A stretch of DNA of 43,575 nucleotides from Ignavibacteria bacterium (GTDB lineage Bacteria; Bacteroidota; Ignavibacteria; Ignavibacteriales; Ignavibacteriaceae), in assembly GCA_030684555.1 (NCBI GenBank), contig JAUXVN010000095.1:1-43575 (forward strand), written 5' to 3'. Below, piece by piece: positions 17,606 through 25,175 of this stretch. The number at the start of each line of letters is the position of its first letter. Position 1 is the first letter of the stretch. Made by a program: the position numbers and the translations under genes. The notes under the pieces were generated by a model. That model saw only the letters and a program-made list of their open reading frames with translations. It did no database searches and was not told the DNA's origin.

Positions 17606-18127
17606 ATGAATAAATTATTTAATTACTCTCTTTTCTACAGATTAATTTACAAGTTCGGGAACATTCCGGTTACTTTAATTTTATTGTTATATGTTCCGCC
17701 GTTAATTATTACCTTCAAATGGGAATACAAATATATAGTTTCCACATTATTTCTAACTGCAATTATAATTTTTGTTAATCGATATTTTTACAATATTGCA
17801 AAAACCGTCCCATATAAAATTGAAACTGATGATGAAAAAATAAGGGCAACCGATTTCTTGTTCAGTAAAAAATCTGTTGTGATTAGATATGATGAAATTG
17901 ATAAACTCTCAGGAGGTATTTTTAATGGAAAGACCCGCGGAATAATGAGAGTTGAAAATTTAAAAGAAAATGAGTCGATTGCTTTCTTCCATAGTCTTAA
18001 TAACGCCAGAGTATTGGAAACACTGGTTCTAAGCAAGGTTCATATTGATTTATATGATTCAGTTATTAATAAATTTGCCGCCAACAAAGAAGCCCTCAAG
18101 AAAAGAATTGAGAAGAATAAAAAATAA
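17606..18127 (+). CDS. Hypothetical membrane protein with two N-terminal helices
   Basis: A 173-residue protein not assigned to a named family. Two membrane helices at about 17-36 and 43-62 are followed by a cytoplasmic domain. That domain alternates short strands (KIETDDEKIRA, VVIRYDEIDKLSGGIF, GIMRVENLKENESIAFF) and ends in a highly basic helix (FAANKEALKKRIEKNKK). This resembles bacterial PH-like (bPH/DUF304-type) membrane proteins, but the match is not firm. It has its own probable promoter near 17570 and is followed immediately by a bidirectional terminator. Confidence 0.7.
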   Translation: MNKLFNYSLFYRLIYKFGNIPVTLILLLYVPPLIITFKWEYKYIVSTLFLTAIIIFVNRYFYNIAKTVPYKIETDDEKIRATDFLFSKKSVVIRYDEIDKLSGGIFNGKTRGIMRVENLKENESIAFFHSLNNARVLETLVLSKVHIDLYDSVINKFAANKEALKKRIEKNKK

Positions 18128-18154
18128 AAAAGCCGTCAAGCAAGACGGCTTTTT
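18127..18154. terminator. Bidirectional rho-independent terminator
   Basis: AAAAAGCCGTC (18127-18137) and GACGGCTTTTT (18144-18154) form an 11-bp perfect stem with a 6-base loop; A- and T-runs on both sides serve both strands. It lies between the convergent gene at 17606 and the HU gene. Confidence 0.92.
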
Positions 18155-18176
18155 AGAAGAAAATTTAAACAAGAGA

Positions 18177-18476
18177 TTATTTTTTAGCAGGACCAAAAAC
18201 AGCATCTTTTGCTTGTTTAGCAATACGGAATTTCAACACTTTGCGTGCTGGAATAATAATCTCGGCACCTGTCTGTGGATTTCTGCCTTTTCTTTTCTTG
18301 CGAGCAGAAACAACTAACTTTCCTAATCCGGGAATCACAAAACTTTTTTTAGCTTCTTTATAAGATAGAGCAATAAACTCTTCCATAAATTGACCGGCTA
18401 ATTTTTTAGTTGTTCCGGTTTTTTTTGAAAGGTGATCAAGAATTTGAGCTTTGGTTAATGATTTAGCTACTGCCAT
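18177..18476 (-). CDS. HU-family DNA-binding protein
   Basis: A nucleoid-associated architectural protein of 99 residues. LTKAQILDHLSKKTG (7-21) forms the dimerising helix-turn. SFVIPGLGKLVV (45-56) and the beta-arm RNPQTGAEIIIPARKVLKFRIAK (65-87) carry the conserved RNP-x-T and the Pro that intercalates in DNA. The N-terminal extension (MAVAKS) and lysine-rich end are slightly longer than the 90-residue standard. AGAGGT just upstream is a good ribosome site. A clear Bacteroidota-style promoter candidate lies at 18515-18545. It is monocistronic, with the terminator at 18127-18154 downstream. Confidence 0.95.
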   Translation of the reverse strand: MAVAKSLTKAQILDHLSKKTGTTKKLAGQFMEEFIALSYKEAKKSFVIPGLGKLVVSARKKRKGRNPQTGAEIIIPARKVLKFRIAKQAKDAVFGPAKK

Positions 18477-18514
18477 GATAATACCTCTTTTAATTATTAT
18501 TTGTTTGACGGTAT

Positions 18515-18545
18515 GAAAAATAATTATTTTAAATTATAAAACAAA
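18515..18545 (-). promoter_or_regulatory. Bacteroidota-type promoter of HU gene
   Basis: Read on the minus strand: TTTG (18542-18545), a 19-bp spacer, then TATTTTTC (18515-18522), which matches TAnnTTTG except for the last base. Spacing and position, about 40 bp before the HU start, fit the primary sigma-factor consensus described for Bacteroidota. Confidence 0.55.
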
Positions 18546-18605
18546 TAGGTTTCAGCCATTATTATCAATATTATAAAAATTATCATGCTTTGCCACCATT
18601 GATAA

Positions 18606-19871
18606 TTAAGGGCGAACCGACTGACTCATTATCCCGGCCAAAGTTGAAGCAATATATTTTCTATCAAAAGTTTTTATAACGTCATAATTTGTTTTGAACT
18701 GAGAAGTAAATCGGAAGAAGTCCTCAGCGCTATCAGAATAATTAAAAAGTTTTCCTGCATTTGTGGTTCTGAGGATTTCATCAATCTCTTTATTGTCATC
18801 TCCAAAAGCAATTATTGGGTTGCCCGTTCTTAAATACTCAAAGAGCTTTCCCGGCAAGTGTCTTTTTTCCGTAGCACAAACAAGAAGGTAATCTGCATTA
18901 AGCATCTCTTGTGGGACTTGTGAATAGGGGATGAAACCGCAATACTCAACACATGCGTCAAGTCCAGCTCTACTTATGCTTTGTTTGATAAGACTGCTGA
19001 CAGTTCCGATAAATTTCAACTTCAATTTATTCCCGTTATCTATTTCTTTTTTAATTTGATTCCAGAAAGGAATGATATTTTGATAATCAAAAATATTTCC
19101 TGCATGAAGAATTGTCTTTGTTCCGTCTGTCCTATTTTTTGTTAATGAAAAAAAATCATCTTCATTATATCCCCAATAAAGGACTTCAGATTTCTCCTTC
19201 ACAAAACTATATTTCTTCTGATAATCTTCTAACATCGATTGAGTTACAAAAATAGTTTTTGTAGACTGCTTTATAACTTTTTTCTCAAGCAAATTATCTA
19301 AGGCGAGAGTAAGTTTATTCCTTTTGAAATTCTTGTAGTAAATTATATCAACCCATGGATCAATGAAGACGGGAAAAAATGGAACCCCAAATTCTTTGCT
19401 CAATTTCATTCCAATTAAATGAGTTGAATGTGGTGGTCCGATAGAAATAATTGCATCAAACTTTTCACGATTAAGTAATTTCTTTCCTTCATTTATTGCA
19501 TACGGATACCATCCGATTCGTGCATCGGGGACAAACAAATTCATGCGAATCCATATTGACAAACGATGCTTTAGTCCTTTATTTTCAAGTGATATTGTCT
19601 CTGAAGCAATCAAAGGGCTATTTTTATCTTTACCAAGAAATGTTCTATATAAATCAAATGGTTCTAAGACTTTGGTTTTTACTACTTGTAAAGATGGATC
19701 AATCTCTGCAAGAAGACTTTCATCTTTAGTTGAAAATGAATCTTCGTTAATTGTAATTACAGAAGGTTTCCAGCCGGAGTCCGGCAAATACTTTATCATT
19801 TTAAGAGGCCAATGAAGGGAGGCTTTCCCTGATGGGGGCCAATAGTATGTAATGAATAGAACTCTTTTCAT
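18606..19871 (-). CDS. Family 4 glycosyltransferase (GT-B)
   Basis: A 421-residue GT-B fold transferase. The acceptor half opens VLFITYYWPPSGKASLH (4-20) and holds IISIGPPHSTHLIG (141-154), the pattern of the Glyco_transf_4 domain. The donor half begins near 250 with TILHAGNIFDYQNI (253-266) and has HLPGKLFEYLRTGNPIIAFGD (338-358), where the glutamate of the E-x7-E nucleotide-binding region lies. Such enzymes build cell-surface glycans. The gene follows a methyltransferase by 5 bp on the same strand, forming a two-gene operon apart from the main glycan locus. Substrates are unknown. Confidence 0.85.
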   Translation of the reverse strand: MKRVLFITYYWPPSGKASLHWPLKMIKYLPDSGWKPSVITINEDSFSTKDESLLAEIDPSLQVVKTKVLEPFDLYRTFLGKDKNSPLIASETISLENKGLKHRLSIWIRMNLFVPDARIGWYPYAINEGKKLLNREKFDAIISIGPPHSTHLIGMKLSKEFGVPFFPVFIDPWVDIIYYKNFKRNKLTLALDNLLEKKVIKQSTKTIFVTQSMLEDYQKKYSFVKEKSEVLYWGYNEDDFFSLTKNRTDGTKTILHAGNIFDYQNIIPFWNQIKKEIDNGNKLKLKFIGTVSSLIKQSISRAGLDACVEYCGFIPYSQVPQEMLNADYLLVCATEKRHLPGKLFEYLRTGNPIIAFGDDNKEIDEILRTTNAGKLFNYSDSAEDFFRFTSQFKTNYDVIKTFDRKYIASTLAGIMSQSVRP

Positions 19872-19876
19872 AAATC

Positions 19877-20470
19877 TTATTTTACCCCGATCATTCTAAT
19901 AACCATAGCTTCTCCTTTGTGCAATTCCCCCTCATTTAAAATTACTTTTTCTTTTGTTAGAAGTTCATAGTTCAACAAATTAAAATCGGTAACAATATCT
20001 TCAAGTGAATAAAGTAGTTCGGAGGATTTAGGTCCCCCGGATGAATAGTTTAATTGTTCTTTTGAATAAGATTCAAGAATAACTTTACCTCCGGGTTTGA
20101 GGGTGTTAATTACTCTTGCATGAATTGATTCTCTCAAGTCTTCCTCAAGATGAAGAAATATAAGTCCAACAGCATCATACATATTAAAGTGAAGAATAAT
20201 ATTTACTAAGTCTTCAACTTTATAATCAATCAAACAGTTATTTGCTCGAGCAAGTTTTAGAGCTTTTATTTTAGCCGATTCGCTCCAATCGTAAGCGTCA
20301 ACCGTCCAGCCGTTCTTAGCGGCATAAACACCATTTCGCCCTTCACCTTCGCCTAAAAGAAGGAGCCTTCCAGGTTTGATTTTAGAAATAGACGCTTTGA
20401 AAAATTCATTTGGCTCTGTACCATAAACATACTCTTCGCTATTAAAGCGGTCGTTCCATTGCTGCTTCAT
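19877..20470 (-). CDS. TehB/TPMT-like SAM-dependent methyltransferase
   Basis: A 197-residue class I methyltransferase. The N-terminus has WNDRFNSEEYVYGTEPNEFF (5-24), the lid sequence common to TehB-like and thiopurine-methyltransferase-like proteins. LLLLGEGEGRNGVYAAKNG (36-54) is the SAM-binding motif, YDWSESAKIKALKLA follows, and LKPGGKVILESY is the late strand motif. Relatives act on small molecules such as tellurite or thiols, but the substrate here is open. It is upstream of, and nearly touching, the GT4 gene. AAGG about 9 bp before the ATG is a usable ribosome site. Confidence 0.82.
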   Translation of the reverse strand: MKQQWNDRFNSEEYVYGTEPNEFFKASISKIKPGRLLLLGEGEGRNGVYAAKNGWTVDAYDWSESAKIKALKLARANNCLIDYKVEDLVNIILHFNMYDAVGLIFLHLEEDLRESIHARVINTLKPGGKVILESYSKEQLNYSSGGPKSSELLYSLEDIVTDFNLLNYELLTKEKVILNEGELHKGEAMVIRMIGVK

Positions 20471-20519
20471 TAAAAGACCTTGATTTAAATATGTTGTAAA
20501 ATTATGAAGAAAAGAGTAG

Positions 20520-20558
20520 ATACCGAAACATCTTATTAAGTCTAAAATGTTTCGGTAT
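20520..20558 (-). terminator. Hairpin after the pilin-like operon
   Basis: ATACCGAAACAT (20520-20531) and ATGTTTCGGTAT (20547-20558) are perfect 12-bp complements with a 15-base loop, just after the stop of the last pilin-like gene. No strong T-run follows on the minus strand, so it may act as terminator or RNA-stabilising stem. Confidence 0.55.
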
Positions 20559-20572
20559 TAAAAATTAGTAAG

Positions 20573-21583
20573 TTATTCCCACCAATTGACAACTTCAAAT
20601 CTGGATGATTTAATATTGTTTTGTGAGGTTTGTATTGCTTGACTGCTGTAGTAAAATCCGGAGTTTCCCGTAGCTTGTAAGTTAACAGAATTTCCAACAA
20701 AAATTGCCGCACCGTATACACCACTATTTCCGACAACCCTGGTAGTAATTGTTGACTCTCCGTATGCAATAATTAATCCTCTGAATGTGAAATTACCACT
20801 GAGAGATAAATCTCCGTTCACCACCATTATCCCGTAACCTTCTGCACTTCCAGAGAAACTTACATCACCATTTACATAAGTAATTTTGGGATCTGCGGAA
20901 GTTCCATATGAGCCTGAAGAATAATTACCTGAAGGGAGAGTATAATCTGCCGCAAAAATATAGTTTTCTGTAATTGAGAGCCAATCCGTTCCGCTTCCAG
21001 GAGCTGTACTTACGCTCGGAGTGCCTCCCGCACCAAGTATGGCTTTTGATATTTTATTTTTTAATTCATTAACAACATAAGCACTGTCAGCGGGAGTATT
21101 AACCGTAATCCCGGGAATTGCAGCCCCGGGTCCGGGAGTTCCGTCAATATTATGATCGTTGCCATTAATTTCAATACTGCCATTCATATCTATGTTAAGG
21201 GCGTCAGCCGATATTTGAATACTGCTTTGAATTTCGGGAATGGAGACCTGGCTTCTTCTTGTAGATGCGAGAGAAATGTGAGATTTATTTCCAAATCTTC
21301 CGATGGCTTTAATTTGCAATAGTGTATCAACACCATAAATGAAAACGTCTGCATTTCCACTCATGATTGAGACATTTATAAAAGTTCCTTTGAGGGATTT
21401 ATCACGTCTCATTTTTTCAAGGTAAACCTCTATTGCCGAATTAGCAATCAAGCGGGCATTCATCTGGTCATGAAGTTCAATTGTACTTCTTAAACCTTCG
21501 GTGGCGTTGTTATTAATTCCTCTTACGAGTACCATAATAGTCAACGACATCCCAAGTACTGCTATTATTAATCCTTTTCCCAT
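20573..21583 (-). CDS. PilX-like pilus-associated protein
   Basis: The 336-residue protein starts MGKGLIIAVLGMSLTIMVLVRGI, a pilin-like hydrophobic helix, followed by an amphipathic stretch ending ANSAIEVYLEKMRRD (47-61). That is the arrangement of PilX/GspK N-termini, though a classical cleavage site with Glu at +5 is not seen. The rest is beta-rich and Gly/Ser/Asn-rich. About 140-180 contains IDMNGSIEINGNDHNIDGTPGPG, and 230-300 alternates YVNGDVSFSGSAEGYGIMVVNGDLSLSG, a parallel-beta style like the domain found after PilX N-termini. It is the last gene of a three-gene operon, starting one base after the stop of the PilW-like gene. It is probably an exported filament component. Confidence 0.65.
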   Translation of the reverse strand: MGKGLIIAVLGMSLTIMVLVRGINNNATEGLRSTIELHDQMNARLIANSAIEVYLEKMRRDKSLKGTFINVSIMSGNADVFIYGVDTLLQIKAIGRFGNKSHISLASTRRSQVSIPEIQSSIQISADALNIDMNGSIEINGNDHNIDGTPGPGAAIPGITVNTPADSAYVVNELKNKISKAILGAGGTPSVSTAPGSGTDWLSITENYIFAADYTLPSGNYSSGSYGTSADPKITYVNGDVSFSGSAEGYGIMVVNGDLSLSGNFTFRGLIIAYGESTITTRVVGNSGVYGAAIFVGNSVNLQATGNSGFYYSSQAIQTSQNNIKSSRFEVVNWWE

Positions 21584-21584
21584 T

Positions 21585-22133
21585 TTATATATTCCTCGGA
21601 TAAATTTTCATTTGCCAATATGTAAACGGATACCTTCCGTCTATCAAGTAAGGGGCCTCAACCCAAATTTCTACTTCGATAAATCTTATTTCTGAAAGAG
21701 TACCAGTTTCGATTCCATTGATGTTTTTATATTTGAAAACAATATCAACTAATCCAAGTGATGGATTTGGAAGTGAATCACCATTAACAATTCTGCTCAA
21801 TATTTTGTCACGCGGATTGGGAGTAGAAAGAACTTGTAGAGAATCTCCTAATGAATATGTTACTCTATCCATCACACCGTTTGAATCAATATCGCCCAAA
21901 AATGTGAGCCGATTTCTTCCGGCTTCTAATAGTGCTGTGCCTGTGTAACGGTAGCCAAGTTTTCGAAGATCGCTGCTTAAAACATCAGCAAAAGTTTTCG
22001 CATTTTGAACAAGCTGCATTTCTGTATCGGAAGAAAGTCTTTTTTCTGATGATGCTAAATTTAAGTTGAGCATCATAAACATTATTATTCCGCCGATAAG
22101 AGTAGCGCCTAATATGTCAAGTAGTGTGTTCAT
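21585..22133 (-). CDS. PilW/GspJ-like minor pilin-like protein
   Basis: A 182-residue protein with a hydrophobic N-terminal helix (MNTLLDILGATLIGGIIMFMML) followed by a charged amphipathic helix with KTFADVLSSDLRKLGYRYTG (47-66). In PilW/GspJ proteins the same position carries the A-x-x-x-x-DLR-x-AGY-type segment, which supports the assignment. The C-terminal part is a beta-rich globular domain (RLTFLGDIDSNGVMDRVTYSLGD, then LSEIRFIEVEIWVEAP). The usual (K/R)G-FTLIE prepilin site is absent. Middle gene of the operon; 5 bp from the upstream PilV-like gene. Confidence 0.62.
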   Translation of the reverse strand: MNTLLDILGATLIGGIIMFMMLNLNLASSEKRLSSDTEMQLVQNAKTFADVLSSDLRKLGYRYTGTALLEAGRNRLTFLGDIDSNGVMDRVTYSLGDSLQVLSTPNPRDKILSRIVNGDSLPNPSLGLVDIVFKYKNINGIETGTLSEIRFIEVEIWVEAPYLIDGRYPFTYWQMKIYPRNI

Positions 22134-22138
22134 AATAT

Positions 22139-22621
22139 TTATTTAAGTGTAAATATAAATTCTAATTTAACAGGTAACCTCATAAAGGGACTTGAAACTG
22201 TAACTGAAACCTTCTTATAAAAAGTACTTGATGAACTGACGGTATTCAGTGCATTTTCCGAAACATAATTAACATCACAACTTATATAATAATCCTCAGC
22301 ATGTGGAGCACTAATTAATTTGGTAAATTCTTTATAGTCATCAATATCATTATAAATTCCAGTTGGGTCGGTATTTTCCCTTCCAAGGTAAATAACGGGA
22401 GTAAGTGAATTAGGATTAGAAACCGGAAATTGAACCGTCTTCTCATCAAAGGCTTTAAGTTTTATTTCTTCCAGCATATCATCAGCAATAGAAAAGGCTG
22501 TTAAATATACTTTGTTCTCCAATTCGACAGTGGAGTTTTCCAATATTGCCTTGTTGAAGAAAAGAGACGTCATTGATAAAATCATCAATGCACCAATTGT
22601 TAAAAAAGATTGAATTCCCAT
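22139..22621 (-). CDS. PilV/GspI-like minor pilin-like protein
   Basis: A 160-residue protein with an N-terminal hydrophobic helix (MGIQSFLTIGALMILSMTSLFF), then an amphipathic helix with YLTAFSIADDMLEEIKLKAFDE (39-60). The latter resembles the A-x-x-x-A-x-x-x-(L/M)-x-x-(I/L)-K region of PilV-like pilins. A beta domain with a Ser-rich loop (VSSSSTF) ends the protein. No (K/R)G-FTLIE motif and no +5 Glu are seen. It is the first gene of the trio, with a good ribosome site (AAGAGGAA) 8 bases before the ATG. Gene order PilV-PilW-PilX is the usual order of minor-pilin operons. Confidence 0.6.
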   Translation of the reverse strand: MGIQSFLTIGALMILSMTSLFFNKAILENSTVELENKVYLTAFSIADDMLEEIKLKAFDEKTVQFPVSNPNSLTPVIYLGRENTDPTGIYNDIDDYKEFTKLISAPHAEDYYISCDVNYVSENALNTVSSSSTFYKKVSVTVSSPFMRLPVKLEFIFTLK

Positions 22622-22757
22622 TTTTTATTTCCTCTTGTACAATGCAATTAAACGCAATTGTCGTACCACAAAAAAATCACTGTTTTTGTTGAATTGAGGG
22701 GTTAATTTTATTTGTGTTTGACAAAGTTGACGTCATAATTGTCGGATGACCGATTAA

Positions 22758-23417
22758 TTACTTCTTTAACTTATCCTTAAATATCTTCTTAAACTTCTCT
22801 AGCTTCGGTGTAATTACAAAAGAGCAATAACCTTGATTTGGATTATTGGCGTAGTAATCTTGATGATATTTTTCAGCAGCGAAAAACTCGGTGAGCGGGG
22901 ATATTTCGGTAACAATTGGATTTTTCCAAATTCCTTCTTTGTTAAGTTTTTCTTTATAGTATTTTGATTTTTCTTTCTGTTCTTCGTCTTGATAAAAGAT
23001 AACAGATCGATATTGAGTCCCAACATCCGCTCCTTGACGGTTTAGAGTTGTGGGATCATGGGTTTGCCAAAAAATTTCAAGAAGTTCTTCAAAACTGACA
23101 ATCGAAGAATCATATGTTATCTGAACAACTTCAGCATGTCCCGTTGTGCCGCTGCAGACTTGCTCATAAGTCGGATTATAAACTTTTCCCCCGACGTAGC
23201 CCGAGACAACATCGGTTACACCTTTAACATTTTCAAAAATTGCTTCTGTACACCAGAAACATCCTGAACCAAAAGTTGCTTTTTTAATATTCTTATCATC
23301 TAAACTCATTGTGCTTCCCGATATATTTTTATTATTCGAATTATTACATGCCGCTAAATTTATACTTAAGAGTATAAAAAGAAAAGCTAACGTTTTTGTT
23401 GTCCTAATCTTTTTCAT
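22758..23417 (-). CDS. msrA: Peptide-methionine (S)-S-oxide reductase, lipoprotein form
   Basis: MsrA reduces methionine-S-sulfoxide in oxidised proteins. The 219-residue protein begins with a lipoprotein signal peptide (lipobox LAAC, Cys24), so it acts in the cell envelope rather than the cytoplasm. The catalytic motif GCFWCTE has the nucleophile Cys53 and a second Cys56. VVSGYVGG, HAEVVQITYD, FWQTHDPTTLNRQGADVGTQYRS and EKYHQDYY are the standard conserved blocks. A Cys near the C-terminus (GYCSFVI) could be the resolving cysteine. It is 3 bp downstream of the metallophosphatase gene and is the last of a three-gene leftward operon with the hybrid sensor kinase. Confidence 0.95.
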   Translation of the reverse strand: MKKIRTTKTLAFLFILLSINLAACNNSNNKNISGSTMSLDDKNIKKATFGSGCFWCTEAIFENVKGVTDVVSGYVGGKVYNPTYEQVCSGTTGHAEVVQITYDSSIVSFEELLEIFWQTHDPTTLNRQGADVGTQYRSVIFYQDEEQKEKSKYYKEKLNKEGIWKNPIVTEISPLTEFFAAEKYHQDYYANNPNQGYCSFVITPKLEKFKKIFKDKLKK

Positions 23418-23420
23418 TTT

Positions 23421-25142
23421 TTATTCAAAAACCAACAACCCAAAATGTTCCGGTTCGTATGGGGGATAAATAGCCATTTTTGACCAGTCGCTCTGGTTTG
23501 GCTCTGCTTGTTGACGATGTCTTCTAACATTGAAACCCCAATTGATTCCTCTTTCAGGTTTTTTTGTTTCTAATTCACTAAAGGGAATTATAAACTCTGC
23601 ACTCCAATAATTATCTGCAATAAATATTTTCACCTCAAAATAAAAAGTGAAACGTCCCTTTGGTGAGCTTGATAATACTGTTCCGGCTGGATTAACCATC
23701 AACCGGTAAAAAGTTTTCATGTCCCGATTTGTATCAAAATAAAGTTCGAAATCATCATCACCAAAAACAAGAGGGATTTCTCCATAAGCATAAGCGGAGA
23801 GATTTTTAGGGTTCGGTTCCTCCCCCTTTATTCCGATATAAAGATTAACATCATCATAAAATATAGAAATTGTTGTTTGTTCATGCGCTGGATTCTTTTG
23901 ATAATCAATAAACAATTTATCTACACTTATAGTTTCGTTCCAGATACTTTCTTTGACATTCCCATCAAAAGTAAACGAAGATTTTTTTTCTTTAACTGAA
24001 CAAACCGGCGGGACAAATAAACCAACGTATGAAATTGAACTTGTTTCAACCCCTCGCAAAGTTTTGTATGGTGATTCTATTTTTAGTCTTGGCAAATCAG
24101 TGTTGATTAAATCACCCTTCGGGATAACAACTTCAAAATCCAACTCGATTTTTTCTTTTGGATAAAGAGAAAGATTTTTTCCCCATGAATCAAAACTCCA
24201 ATTGTAATTTTTTACTTCCCACGATAGAGTGTAATCTCTTTTTTCATTTGAACGATTTTCCAATGGGATAGAGACTTTTGTTTTTTGAATTACATCCGAT
24301 GGTTTGGGAATCGTGACGCTTTTATTTTCATCAAAAAATAATTCTGCTCTGCTGCGCTCATTATTATCAACAAAGTTTTTCGGAAAAATTTCTCCGTTTG
24401 TAATAACCGCATATGATACATCTTTAATTGAAACATTAATCTGCAAAAAGTGATGTGAGTAACCGATGTGCGGATTATATATGCTCATATTGCCTGATGA
24501 GTTCAAACAAAAATATTCTATACCATCAATTTTTCTATAATCGTAATAATGATAATGCCCTGTGAATACAGCCCGAACATTATATTGTTTCAGCAAGTTG
24601 TGAACATAGCTCCAATCATAACTTTTATTTAGATGAAGGGGAGAATGAATTGATACAAAAACATTTTGCGAGTTTTTTGATTTATCAAGATCCTCTTTTA
24701 ACCAATTGAGTTGAACGATTGAAACTGAATCAAAATTTTGATGAAGGTAAGCATTTAAGATAATGAAGTGAGAATTAGCATAGTCAAAAGAATAATAAAG
24801 TTTATCATTTCCCCAAGCTTCAAGATATGCAGGTTGAATTTCTTTTGTTGTTACATCGTGATTCCCGGGAGTTGGATAAAACGGCGAGGTCAGCGGTGTT
24901 ATTTGTTTTTGGAATCTCTTCCATTGCCGGCGGGCAACATTTATGTCGTAAGTGTAACCATGAATCATATCCCCAACATGTAATACCAATGCGGGTTTTA
25001 AGAGTTCTGTTTGATTAACAATGCTTTCAAATACTTCGGGATTTTGAAACTGTGAATCTCCCCAAACAACAAATTTAAAATCCTGTGCATCAGCTCTAAT
25101 TATTATTAGTAATATAAATATTAACCGAAAAAACATTTTCAT
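23421..25142 (-). CDS. Exported metallophosphatase with C-terminal CBM9-like domain
   Basis: A 573-residue exported protein with a signal peptide (about 1-19, cleavage near ADA-Q). The N-terminal half is a calcineurin-like phosphoesterase with all metal motifs in order: GDSQ (Asp29), HVGDMIHG (Asp58), GNHD (Asn94, His95), SIHSPLH (His166) and FTGHYHYY (His196, His198). Then comes a beta-rich linker domain of about 290-370. The C-terminus, about 380-573, has FTFDGNVKESIWNET ... ISIFYDDVNLYIGIKG ... FELYFDTNRD, the pattern of CBM9-like carbohydrate-binding domains (PF06452). The combination suggests hydrolysis of a phosphate ester on or near an extracellular glycan. It lies between the hybrid kinase and msrA. 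Confidence 0.8.
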   Translation of the reverse strand: MKMFFRLIFILLIIIRADAQDFKFVVWGDSQFQNPEVFESIVNQTELLKPALVLHVGDMIHGYTYDINVARRQWKRFQKQITPLTSPFYPTPGNHDVTTKEIQPAYLEAWGNDKLYYSFDYANSHFIILNAYLHQNFDSVSIVQLNWLKEDLDKSKNSQNVFVSIHSPLHLNKSYDWSYVHNLLKQYNVRAVFTGHYHYYDYRKIDGIEYFCLNSSGNMSIYNPHIGYSHHFLQINVSIKDVSYAVITNGEIFPKNFVDNNERSRAELFFDENKSVTIPKPSDVIQKTKVSIPLENRSNEKRDYTLSWEVKNYNWSFDSWGKNLSLYPKEKIELDFEVVIPKGDLINTDLPRLKIESPYKTLRGVETSSISYVGLFVPPVCSVKEKKSSFTFDGNVKESIWNETISVDKLFIDYQKNPAHEQTTISIFYDDVNLYIGIKGEEPNPKNLSAYAYGEIPLVFGDDDFELYFDTNRDMKTFYRLMVNPAGTVLSSSPKGRFTFYFEVKIFIADNYWSAEFIIPFSELETKKPERGINWGFNVRRHRQQAEPNQSDWSKMAIYPPYEPEHFGLLVFE

Positions 25143-25175
25143 AATGGAAAAACTTTTGAAGTGAAGTAAAGAAGG

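Noticed and set aside
22728-22735. TGACGTCA palindrome upstream of the pilin-like operon
   Set aside because: Eight bases only, with no second copy in the window; chance is likely and no bacterial regulator is implied.
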